From positions 1 through 15,644 of the forward strand of contig JAITSI010000080.1 of the NCBI GenBank assembly GCA_031287845.1: a DNA stretch of 15,644 nucleotides. The letters run 5' to 3'. How positions within the stretch are numbered: position 1 is the stretch's first letter; each line of letters starts with the position of its first letter. A program made the translations under genes and the position numbers. The notes beneath the pieces are model-generated. The model had not been told where the DNA came from and did no database searches. It was given only the letters and a program-made list of their open reading frames with translations. Shown piece after piece: positions 1 to 6,078 of this stretch. The DNA comes from Puniceicoccales bacterium (GTDB taxonomy: Bacteria > Verrucomicrobiota > Verrucomicrobiia > Opitutales > JAIRLM01).

Positions 1-330
1 GTGACATAAGATTCCAGTATCGACATGGTGTGTTCCATATTCGTAACGCGAGCACACCACCGGATTTTTCCCTGTCAAGCCTTTTGGGGAGCCGCTTCCC
101 GAATTTTGAAAAATGTCTAATTTTTACCTCAGATCAAGTCAAAAAAACGCATGCGCCACTTCCTCCGACCGTCGGTGCCGCGGCATTTCCGAAAAGATGG
201 CCAGTGGCGGCGCCGGCCATGGGGCCGCGGGCGATTTGCGGGCAAGGTAACATCCTCCATTGCCAAAGCATTCCATGGGAAAATTTTCACAAAAACTTGT
301 TTTTTTTCCCCATCCGCGTTCCAATTGTCC
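1..330. other. Gene-poor left edge with fragment of GC-rich repeat
   Basis: No convincing gene begins or ends here. Around 165-240 the sequence reads like a decayed piece of the GC-rich intergenic repeat family; it shares the core GTCGGTGC-x-GCGGCATTTC with the copy at 1325-1463. A reading frame continuous with the downstream gene runs back to an ATG at 151. Its first 30 residues are arginine-rich and come from this repeat-like DNA, so I treat 151-330 as upstream sequence rather than coding. No clear promoter was identified. Confidence 0.5.
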
Positions 331-1167
331 GTGGGCATCCCCGACAAGGCAGATTTTCCGTCGAGCCGGGGCAGCGTGCTGCGAATGCTAGGGCAGGCTA
401 TCCCGCTCGCCGCCACGGCCTTGGCAATGGTCGCCATGGCGATAACGCTGGTTCTTTTTTGGACGACAGCCTGCGTGTCCATCGCCGTCCTGTGGCCTGT
501 GGCCATTGGCTGCGGCTGCGTAATCCCCATGGCCATGGTTGCCTTCGCGCTTGTCCGCCATGTCAGCGGAAATGGAAAGAAAGTGGATTCAAAACTCTGG
601 CCCAGGACCATCGGGGACATGGACGAAGAGGATCGGAAATTGCTATGGCAAAAAATTAGAACCCTTGCCCAAAACAGTGGAATGGTAGAGGAGGGAAAAT
701 TTATTGAATTTTTTCCAGAGGAGGTCCCGAATGGGGCCGTTATTACGCTTGCATTAGATTGGGGCTTTCTGGTTAAAGCAGTCGAAGACAAAAATTCATA
801 CGATGATGTTCTTGAAATATTGCGCCTGCTTCCCAGCAATTTATTGCGGGACATTGTTATTATGAGTAGCGACGGCAAAACTTCGATTTACGCGCAATTA
901 TTTCGCTGCTGTGAGAGGGATAGCGAGGAAATGGATAGCGAGGAAAAGGATGGCAAGGAAGGGGATAAATTTCTAGTTCAGCTTTTAGAATTGCTTGTGC
1001 AGCACCTTTCTCCCGGTGAACTTCTGGAAATTGCCCAAAGTTCTGCCTTTGCCTTGAGTGATTTGCGAACTGCGATCACCGAACGCACAAAGGACGCGAG
1101 GAAAATCAGCATGGCATGGAACGACCTACTAACACTTGCAAGATTCTGTCCGGGTCAGGACTTGTAA
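331..1167 (+). CDS. Inc-like membrane protein, probable host-directed effector
   Basis: I recognise no named family. From the GTG at 331 the product is about 278 residues. A short N-terminus is followed by two long hydrophobic segments (about 25-44 and 48-75) separated by only a few residues. The rest is a charged, helix-rich cytosolic-type region containing a run of acidic and lysine residues encoded by a 15-bp repeat. A bilobed hydrophobic hairpin near the N-terminus is the hallmark of chlamydial inclusion-membrane (Inc) proteins, which are type III substrates; the similarity here is in architecture only. The start is uncertain: ATG 151, TTG 325, GTG 331, GTG 376 and ATG 385 are all in frame, and none has a good Shine-Dalgarno. 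I prefer 331 because the DNA before about 240 resembles an intergenic repeat. The stop codon lies inside a 75-bp hairpin repeat, so the last residues are repeat-encoded. The function is inferred and weak; that the region from about 385 codes is well supported. Confidence 0.65.
   Translation: MGIPDKADFPSSRGSVLRMLGQAIPLAATALAMVAMAITLVLFWTTACVSIAVLWPVAIGCGCVIPMAMVAFALVRHVSGNGKKVDSKLWPRTIGDMDEEDRKLLWQKIRTLAQNSGMVEEGKFIEFFPEEVPNGAVITLALDWGFLVKAVEDKNSYDDVLEILRLLPSNLLRDIVIMSSDGKTSIYAQLFRCCERDSEEMDSEEKDGKEGDKFLVQLLELLVQHLSPGELLEIAQSSAFALSDLRTAITERTKDARKISMAWNDLLTLARFCPGQDL
919..963 (+). repeat. Three-unit 15-bp in-frame tandem repeat
   Basis: Three adjacent 15-bp units (919-933, 934-948, 949-963) encode DSEEM, DSEEK and DGKEG. 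The first two units differ by two bases and the third is more diverged. Unit gain or loss would keep the frame and change only the length of an acidic/lysine linker. Confidence 0.8.
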
Positions 1168-1223
1168 AACCGCACTCCACCTCCACCTGGGAAGGATACG
1201 GACCTGTGGCGCAGGAACTTGAC
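1155..1223 (+). repeat. 75-bp hairpin repeat, copy 1 (overlaps gene end)
   Basis: First of three copies of a short element that begins TCAGGA, carries a GTAAAACC box and ends GCAGGAACTTGA. Imperfect outer arms (CAGGA...CGT against ACGGACCTG) and an inner CCA/TGG stem suggest a folded RNA or a REP-like unit. The TAA at 1165-1167 within the GTAAAACC box is the stop codon of the preceding gene. This copy lacks a few bases in the middle compared with copy 2. Confidence 0.8.
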
Positions 1224-1229
1224 CTAGAC

Positions 1230-1303
1230 TCAGGACCCGTAAAACCGCATTCCATTTCCATCTGGAAAGATGACCGATACGGACCTGTGGTGCAGGAACT
1301 TGA
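1230..1303 (+). repeat. 75-bp hairpin repeat, copy 2
   Basis: Second copy, directly after copy 1 in the same orientation. Its outer arms are CAGGACCCGT and ACGGACCTG. The inner stem is the longest of the three: TTCCA pairs with TGGAA across an eight-base loop. The CCTG-TGGTG-CAGG motif at the right end is a further small palindrome. The tandem pair lies between the 3' end of the Inc-like gene and the GC-rich repeat. Confidence 0.8.
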
Positions 1304-1324
1304 CTTCTTGAGGGAAAGGCCTCT

Positions 1325-1463
1325 CACGGGCGCTGCCCGGCGGAGCGGGCGGTGCCGCGGGCCGGGGCCTCGGGGGCCGGCCGGGCCCATTTGGGGGCCC
1401 TGCCCCCAGCTGCGCTTCGCTGCGCTTCCCCCAGATGTCGGTGCAGCGGCATTTCGCGGGGGG
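1325..1463 (+). repeat. GC-rich modular intergenic repeat, copy A
   Basis: Copy in what I define as the forward orientation. It contains the GGGCGCTGCCCGGCGG module, the GGCCGGCCGGGCCCATTTGG module, the GGGGGC-n-GCCCCCAGCT inverted repeat and a GTCGGTGCAGCGGCATTTCG tail. Together with the 75-bp repeats it fills the convergent gap between the Inc-like gene and the ABC exporter. A small hairpin (GGAGT/ACTCC) sits next to the exporter's stop. All six frames stay largely open here because of base composition, not because of coding. Confidence 0.8.
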
Positions 1464-1480
1464 CTGGAGTTGCCACTCCG

Positions 1481-3223
1481 CTATTCTCTCTGCTCCGCCT
1501 CCTGGTGCCGGTAGAGCCTGGCGTAGAAGCCGTCCGGAATGGCCAAAAGTTCTCCGTGGGAGCCATTTTCCACCACCCTTCCCCCCTCGATGACCAGGAT
1601 GCGGTCGGCGTGGGCAATGGAGGAGAGCCGGTGGGCCACGATGAGCACGGTGCGGCCCGCGGTTAAATTCTGCAGTGCCTGGCGCACGATGGCCTCGGAA
1701 AAGTTGTCCAGGGAGCTGGTGGCCTCGTCCAGGATCACGATGGGCGCGTCCTTCAGCAGGGCCCTGGCTATGGCAATGCGCTGCTTTTGGCCGCCGGAGA
1801 GCAGCATGCCCCTTTCGCCGACGGGGGTGTCCAGTCCATCGGGCAGCGAGGCGATGAAGTCCGCCAGGAATGCGGCATTGACCGCTTCCCCCAGGGCCTC
1901 CGCGGAGGCGTCGGGCCTGCCCAGCAAAATATTTTCCCGGATGCTGGCGGAGAAGAGGAAATTGTCCTGGAACACCATGGCCATGCTCTGCCGCAGCCTG
2001 CCGGTGGAAAGTTCGCGGATGTCGACCCCGTCGAGGGTGATGCGGCCCTCCTGCACGTCGTAGAGCCGGAGCAGCAGGTGGATCAGCGTGGTCTTGCCAC
2101 CGCCGGAGCTGCCGACGATGCCAATGGTCTGGCCAACGGGAATGGTGAAGCACACGTCGGAGAGGACTGGCAGGCCCTCCCGGTAGGAAAAGGAAACGGA
2201 CTCGAAGGCGATGGCCCGGTGGAATGGCAGCGGCTCCAGCGCCTCGGAAAATTCCACGGCAATGCGCGGTTCCAGGTCCAGCAGTCCCTGCAGGCGGCCG
2301 GCGGCGAGCAGGGATCCCTGGAATGCGGTTAAATTATTGCCCAGGCTCTTGATGGGGGTGTAGAGGAGGAGCAGGGCGGCGATGAATGAGGTGAAACTGC
2401 CGTTGCTCATGCGGCCGCTCGCCACCAGCCAGCCGCCCAGGGCAAGGACGCCGGCCAGGCCGATGGACACGATGAGGTGCATGGCGGGGGTGAGCCAGTT
2501 GGAGTGGCGGGCGATGCGCATGGCCATGCGGAATAGGCCCTGCATCAGTTCGGCAAAGCCCTGCTCCCGCTTCCGCTGCAGGTTGTAGGCCGCGATGGTG
2601 CGGCTGCCGGCGAAGGATTCTCCGTAGAATGCGGTGGAGGCGGCGAGGGAGGCCTGGTTCGCCGCGGTCAAAGAGGCGATCTTGTGTCGCACCAGGCGGA
2701 CCGGCCAGAAGGCGCAGCCCAGGATGGCGATGGCGATGAGCGCCAGCCACCAGGAGTTGTAGATCAGCACGCAGCAGAGGAAAAACATGGAGAAAATGCG
2801 GGTAAAGAAGAGGCGCAGATTCTGGATGAGGCCGGCGCAGGCCAGGTCCACGTCCGAGGAAAAGCGCAGCAGGACCTCGCCGGAGTGGAGGCCGTCGAGG
2901 TAGGCTCCGTCCATGGCCAGGAGCCTATGGAAAAAAATTTTTCGCACGTCCAGGGCGATGCGGTTGCCGACCCAGGTGTTCACATAGGCGGAGGAGTAGG
3001 TGAGGATGCCCTGCACGACGGTGAAGAGGATGATGGCCAGGGGAACCTGGACGGAGAGCACGAGATTTTGGCCCAGAACCACATGATCCACGTAGGGGCG
3101 GAGAAAGGCGGCGATGAGCGCGTCCAGGCTTCCGGCCGGGATGGTCAGGACCATGCCCAGCAGCGCCAGCCAGCGATAGGGCCAGATCCACCGCAGGAGC
3201 AGGCGTAGAAGGGAGCGATCCAC
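1481..3223 (-). CDS. msbA: MsbA-type ABC exporter (fused permease and ATPase)
   Basis: Half-transporter of an ABC exporter homodimer in the inner membrane; MsbA flips lipid A-core, and relatives export lipids, peptides or drugs. From the GTG at 3223 the product is about 580 residues, the usual MsbA length. The N-terminal half holds about six membrane helices. The ATPase domain shows Walker A GSSGGGKTT (about 371-379), the Q-loop VFQDNFLFS (Q about 419), signature LLSGGQKQR (about 475), Walker B VILDEATSSLD (about 494) and the H-loop VAHRLSS (H about 531). Every catalytic element is intact. The frame stays open upstream to 3409, but no ATG is available before the first helix and that stretch overlaps the start of the divergent gene at 3379, so a GTG start (or a rarer ATT at 3259) is needed. 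The family is certain; the lipid A assignment rests on length and similarity, and no lipid A biosynthesis gene lies nearby to support it. Confidence 0.9.
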   Translation of the reverse strand: MDRSLLRLLLRWIWPYRWLALLGMVLTIPAGSLDALIAAFLRPYVDHVVLGQNLVLSVQVPLAIILFTVVQGILTYSSAYVNTWVGNRIALDVRKIFFHRLLAMDGAYLDGLHSGEVLLRFSSDVDLACAGLIQNLRLFFTRIFSMFFLCCVLIYNSWWLALIAIAILGCAFWPVRLVRHKIASLTAANQASLAASTAFYGESFAGSRTIAAYNLQRKREQGFAELMQGLFRMAMRIARHSNWLTPAMHLIVSIGLAGVLALGGWLVASGRMSNGSFTSFIAALLLLYTPIKSLGNNLTAFQGSLLAAGRLQGLLDLEPRIAVEFSEALEPLPFHRAIAFESVSFSYREGLPVLSDVCFTIPVGQTIGIVGSSGGGKTTLIHLLLRLYDVQEGRITLDGVDIRELSTGRLRQSMAMVFQDNFLFSASIRENILLGRPDASAEALGEAVNAAFLADFIASLPDGLDTPVGERGMLLSGGQKQRIAIARALLKDAPIVILDEATSSLDNFSEAIVRQALQNLTAGRTVLIVAHRLSSIAHADRILVIEGGRVVENGSHGELLAIPDGFYARLYRHQEAEQRE

Positions 3224-3378
3224 GGATCCAGTGATGGGGAAGCGGCGGCCCGGGACAATGCTTTTGTGGCCGGCAATGGCAAATTCCAGAGGGGCAGCCT
3301 GGGATGGTCCCGCGCGCCGGGATGAAAAATGCTTGCCTTTCGGCGGTCCGCGGAGCAAACTGTTTGTGGAGGATTTAT
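3224..3378. promoter_or_regulatory. Divergent intergenic region between exporter and small ORF
   Basis: This 155-bp gap separates two genes that face away from each other, so promoters for both must lie in or near it. I could not assign convincing -35/-10 pairs. The clearest signal is the GGAGG Shine-Dalgarno at 3368-3372 for the rightward gene. Confidence 0.4.
3368..3372 (+). promoter_or_regulatory. Strong ribosome binding site GGAGG
   Basis: GGAGG stands six bases before the ATG at 3379. It fixes the start of the small downstream protein and rules out the longer reading frame that begins at 3304. Confidence 0.75.
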
Positions 3379-3729
3379 ATGTCAGTGACCATTGACCGGG
3401 ACAGGGCATCGCGCGGCGCTACCCAGTCCGACGCATATTTGAAAAAGGGGCAGGATTTGCCGGCCAAGTCGCTTGGGAACCAGCCACTGGTGACCCCGTC
3501 GGGAGAGCAGGCCAGGGGCACGACGCCGAGTGAATTGCAAAGAAGCACGGGGCCCTACGACATCGCCGGCTCTGCCATCATCCTGGCCGAGACAAAGAAG
3601 CGGACGACCGGGTCCACGGAAAATCTGGCAAGCGCGGCCCACACGCCGCCGGTGCCGCTGCCATCCCAGACCCATGCCGCCGGCACGTTCGCAGAGAAGG
3701 GGATAAGCGCCAAGGACGTCGTGGAGTGA
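3379..3729 (+). CDS. Small disordered hypothetical protein
   Basis: A 116-residue protein with no recognised domain. The start is secure because of the GGAGG site. The sequence is rich in Ser, Thr, Gly, Pro, Lys and Asp/Glu, has no membrane segment and no cysteine, and should be largely disordered. An N-terminus beginning MSVTIDRDRASRG, small and polar, is compatible with a type III secretion signal, but that is only suggestive. It lies divergently from the ABC exporter and upstream of two paralogs of unknown function, separated from them by a GC-rich repeat. A perfect CCCCGCGGGG palindrome follows the stop directly and could act in transcript ending. It could be an effector, a chaperone-type small protein or a lineage-specific orphan. 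Confidence 0.6.
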   Translation: MSVTIDRDRASRGATQSDAYLKKGQDLPAKSLGNQPLVTPSGEQARGTTPSELQRSTGPYDIAGSAIILAETKKRTTGSTENLASAAHTPPVPLPSQTHAAGTFAEKGISAKDVVE

Positions 3730-3789
3730 GCCCCGCGGGGCCCATGCGACCGGCGGGGCCCGGTGAATCGAGGGAGGTCCAAGGGCTAT

Positions 3790-4094
3790 CCCCCGTAAAC
3801 CCGGTCCGCCGGCTGACGGTGGGGCTGCGCCCCCCCTGGCTCCCTCCGCGAAATGCCGTCGCCACGGCACCGGTGGCCCGGGGGAAGCGGATGGAAACGG
3901 AGCTGGGGGCCGGGCCCCTTTGCCAATCCCCGCCCACGGAGTGCCGTTGCACCGACGCCCGGGGGAAGCGGAGCATGGCGGAGCTGGGGGCATAGCCCCC
4001 AAATGGGCCCGGCCGCCCCTCGAGGCCCCGGCCGCCCGTTTCGACCTTTTTTCCTCCGCTCCGCCGGGCAGCGCCCGAAGGCTGCCCCCTTTTA
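3790..4094 (-). repeat. GC-rich modular intergenic repeat, copy B
   Basis: The longest copy, in the reverse orientation to copy A. Read on the minus strand it carries, in order: CGGGCGCTGCCCGGCGG, a GGCCTCGAGG/GGCCGGGCCC module, GGGGGCTATGCCCCCAGCTC, a CGCTTCCCCC tail, a CGTCGGTGCAACGGCACTCC module followed by TTGGCAAAGGGGC, then CACCGGTGCCGTGGCGACGG, and finally a GGGGCGCAGCCCC inverted repeat ending in GGGTTTACGGG. It occupies most of the 465-bp gap between the small hypothetical gene and the first paralog. Confidence 0.85.
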
Positions 4095-4967
4095 AGAATC
4101 GTAAGTTGCTTCCTGTTAGGAAGGTTGGCCAATTCTCCGCCACGGATCCCAATTAAAGCTTGCCATTGCCCGCGACCGGCCCATCGTGGGCACGATGAAT
4201 GCTAGTATGAATAATTTGGTAAATCCTTCCCCGACGTTTTCGCATCCAGCTGCGCCGGCGTCCGATTCCCAGCGCATTTCCGTGCCACCCGGCGCCGACG
4301 CCGTCGGCCTGAACGGGGCACTCCGCCTAGATCCGCTAATCCACGAGAAAGCCTGCGCCGCCCTTCTAAAGTTTGCAGCGGACAGGAGAGACTGGTGTGT
4401 CAATTCCAATGGATATGGAACCATAAAACTTCCCGGGAATTGCTATCAAAATTTTCGCCAGCTGTCCGCATGTCTGGAAAAACAGGGGCCGGAACTAAAG
4501 AAACAACTGCGCGAAAAACAGATTAATACGCGTGATTTGCCAAGTGCCATGCAAGAACGCTGGGAATTCGAAAAGGATGGCCCTCCCAACACCGATAAGG
4601 ATATCACCTGCCTTGCCTGCGACGTATTCTTTCTGTTGGGATTGCTTGAGGGTCGGAGTTTGCCGCTGTCTGAAATTCTGGCCAGTCCCTTTTCTTTGTG
4701 TGCCCTAATGACCAGCAAATTCAGATTTCCGTGTCCTGGCAATGGAGTTATGCTAACAAAGCCGGAGATGGTAAAATATCTGGGCCGGGAGATAGAACGG
4801 CAACTAGAATGGCAACGGGACCCGAAAGTGTGCTGGGTTTTCTGGGTGGCCTACCAGTTGGTTTCGGATCGCCTGGAAGCAAATCCCAACGCGGATCCTT
4901 TACCACCGCTACATCCCTGACCCATCGCCGGGTCCAACGAAGCCCAGAGGGTGGTGCCGCGCGCCCT
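3920..4967 (+). repeat. Tandem duplication, unit 1 (~1,048 bp)
   Basis: Left unit of a direct duplication containing part of repeat B, a conserved ~100-bp leader and the first paralogous gene. The unit begins at TTGCCAATCCC (3920-3930), and the same 11 bases open unit 2 (4968-4978) and close it (6003-6013). The start codons of the two genes are 1,048 bp apart, with small indels in the non-coding part. Confidence 0.85.
4195..4920 (+). CDS. Hypothetical protein, tandem paralog 1
   Basis: Product of 241 residues from the ATG at 4195. A GTG at 4186 is also in frame, but the ATG context GGCACGATGAATG is conserved in the sister copy. No family is recognised. The N-terminal ~35 residues are polar and Pro/Ser/Asn-rich, a plausible secretion signal. 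The rest looks like a compact, mostly helical domain with several cysteines, including a CLACD motif followed by a hydrophobic FFLLGLL stretch, and a Trp/Phe-rich CWVFWVAYQ segment near the C-terminus. No signal peptide or clear membrane helix is seen. It carries RQLEWQ where the sister copy lacks four residues, from a 12-bp direct repeat near 4796-4820. A short hairpin (GACCC/GGGTC) begins at the stop codon. It sits in a cluster with an OTU protease and an Inc-like protein, which suggests a host-directed role. Confidence 0.75.
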   Translation: MNASMNNLVNPSPTFSHPAAPASDSQRISVPPGADAVGLNGALRLDPLIHEKACAALLKFAADRRDWCVNSNGYGTIKLPGNCYQNFRQLSACLEKQGPELKKQLREKQINTRDLPSAMQERWEFEKDGPPNTDKDITCLACDVFFLLGLLEGRSLPLSEILASPFSLCALMTSKFRFPCPGNGVMLTKPEMVKYLGREIERQLEWQRDPKVCWVFWVAYQLVSDRLEANPNADPLPPLHP

Positions 4968-5140
4968 TGCCAATCCCCGCCCACGGAGTGCCGTTGCGCC
5001 GACGCCCGGGGGAAGCGGAGCATGGCGGAGCTGGGGGCAAAGCCCCCAAATGGGCCCGGCCGGCCCTCGAGGCCCCGGCCGCCCTTTTCGACCTTTTTCC
5101 CTCCGCTCCGCCGGGCAGCGCCCGAAGGCTGCCCCCTTTT
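4954..5140 (-). repeat. GC-rich modular intergenic repeat, copy C
   Basis: Nearly identical to the right part of copy B and in the same orientation, because it was copied with the gene in the tandem duplication. It holds the CGGGCGCTGCCCGGCGG, GGGGGCTTTGCCCCCAGCTC and CAACGGCACTCCGTGGG modules. It fills most of the 322-bp gap between the two paralogs. Confidence 0.85.
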
Positions 5141-6013
5141 AGGAATCGTAAGTTGCTTCCCATTAGAAGGCTTGGCCAATTCTTCGCCGCGGATCCCAAT
5201 TAAAGCTTGCCATTTCCCGCGACCGGCCCAGAAGCGGGCACGATGAATGCTAGTATGAATAATTTGGTAAGTTTTTTCCCGACGTTTGTGCATCCAGATG
5301 CGCCGGCGTCCGATTCCCAGCGCATTTCCGTGCCACCCGGCGCCGACGCCGTCGGCCTGGAGGGGGCACTCCGCCTGGATCCGCTAATCCACGAGAAAGC
5401 CTGCGCTGCCCTTGCGAAGTATGCAAATGACAGGATAACCGGGTGTTTCAAGCCCAGTGGATTTGGAACCATACAACTTCCCGGGGAATGCCTTCAAAAT
5501 TGGCAACGGCTGTCCGCATGCCTGAATAAATATGGACCGGAACTAAAGAAACAATTGCGCGAAAAACAGATTAATACGCGTGATTTGCCAAGCGCCATGC
5601 GAGCGCGCTGGGAATTTGAAAAGGATGGCCCTCTCAACACCAATCAGGATCTCACCTGCCTTAGCTGCGACGTATTCTTTCTGTTGGGATTGCTTGAGGG
5701 TCGGAGTTTGCCGCTGTCTGAAATCCTGAACGGTCCCTTTCGTACGTGTGCCCTGCTGTCCAGCAAACTCCCATTTCCGTGCCATGGCGATGGAATCATG
5801 CTAACAAAGCCGGAGATGGTAAAATATCTGGGCCGGGAGATAGAATGGCAACTGGACCCGGGAATGTGCTGGGTTTTCTGGGTGGTCTACCAGGTGGTTT
5901 CGGATCGCCTGGAAGCAAATCCCAATGCGGATCCTTTGCCACCGGTACATCCCTGACCTATCGCCGGGTCCAACGAAGCCCAGAGGGGGGTGCCGCGCGC
6001 CCTTGCCAATCCC
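4968..6013 (+). repeat. Tandem duplication, unit 2
   Basis: Right unit of the duplication, with repeat C, leader and second paralog. Similarity continues past the gene stop through AGCCCAGAGG and GCGCGCCCTTGCCAATCCC, then ends abruptly at about 6013. The end falls exactly in the TTGCCAATCCC motif, a module of the GC-rich repeat family. Confidence 0.85.
5243..5956 (+). CDS. Hypothetical protein, tandem paralog 2
   Basis: Product of 237 residues from the ATG at 5243, roughly four-fifths identical to paralog 1 by eye. The N-terminal core (SDSQRISVPPGADAVGL), a central block (GPELKKQLREKQINTRDLP) and a C-terminal block (LTKPEMVKYLGREIE) are identical. Differences cluster in residues about 57-100 and about 162-180, and nearly all of them change the amino acid. 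The cysteines of the CLSCD motif and the Trp/Phe-rich CWVFWV segment are kept. No known family is recognised. The pattern suggests two expressed, diverging copies rather than one live gene and one decaying one. The gene converges with the OTU protease gene. Confidence 0.75.
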   Translation: MNASMNNLVSFFPTFVHPDAPASDSQRISVPPGADAVGLEGALRLDPLIHEKACAALAKYANDRITGCFKPSGFGTIQLPGECLQNWQRLSACLNKYGPELKKQLREKQINTRDLPSAMRARWEFEKDGPLNTNQDLTCLSCDVFFLLGLLEGRSLPLSEILNGPFRTCALLSSKLPFPCHGDGIMLTKPEMVKYLGREIEWQLDPGMCWVFWVVYQVVSDRLEANPNADPLPPVHP

Positions 6014-6078
6014 TCCTCCTTCTGAGAAATTGGATTGCCGATCACGAGTTTCAATCTTCGGCCATTGGGCAACCGTGA

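Noticed and set aside
129..878. Long minus-strand reading frame opposite the Inc-like gene
   Set aside because: Serine-rich, domain-free translation; the plus-strand frame has sensible acidic/helical composition and a membrane hairpin.
1116..1514. Plus-strand frame in which the two 75-bp repeats encode a repeated peptide (SGPVKPHSISIW type)
   Set aside because: Copy 3 does not continue the same peptide, other frames are also open, and the frame runs into the GC-rich repeat. Treated as DNA/RNA repeat, not protein.
3555..4152. Overlapping minus-strand frames through repeat B, with near-copies at 4748-5293
   Set aside because: Their similarity reflects the repeated DNA itself; composition is Arg/Pro/Gly/Ala-rich in all frames, as expected of non-coding GC-rich palindromes.
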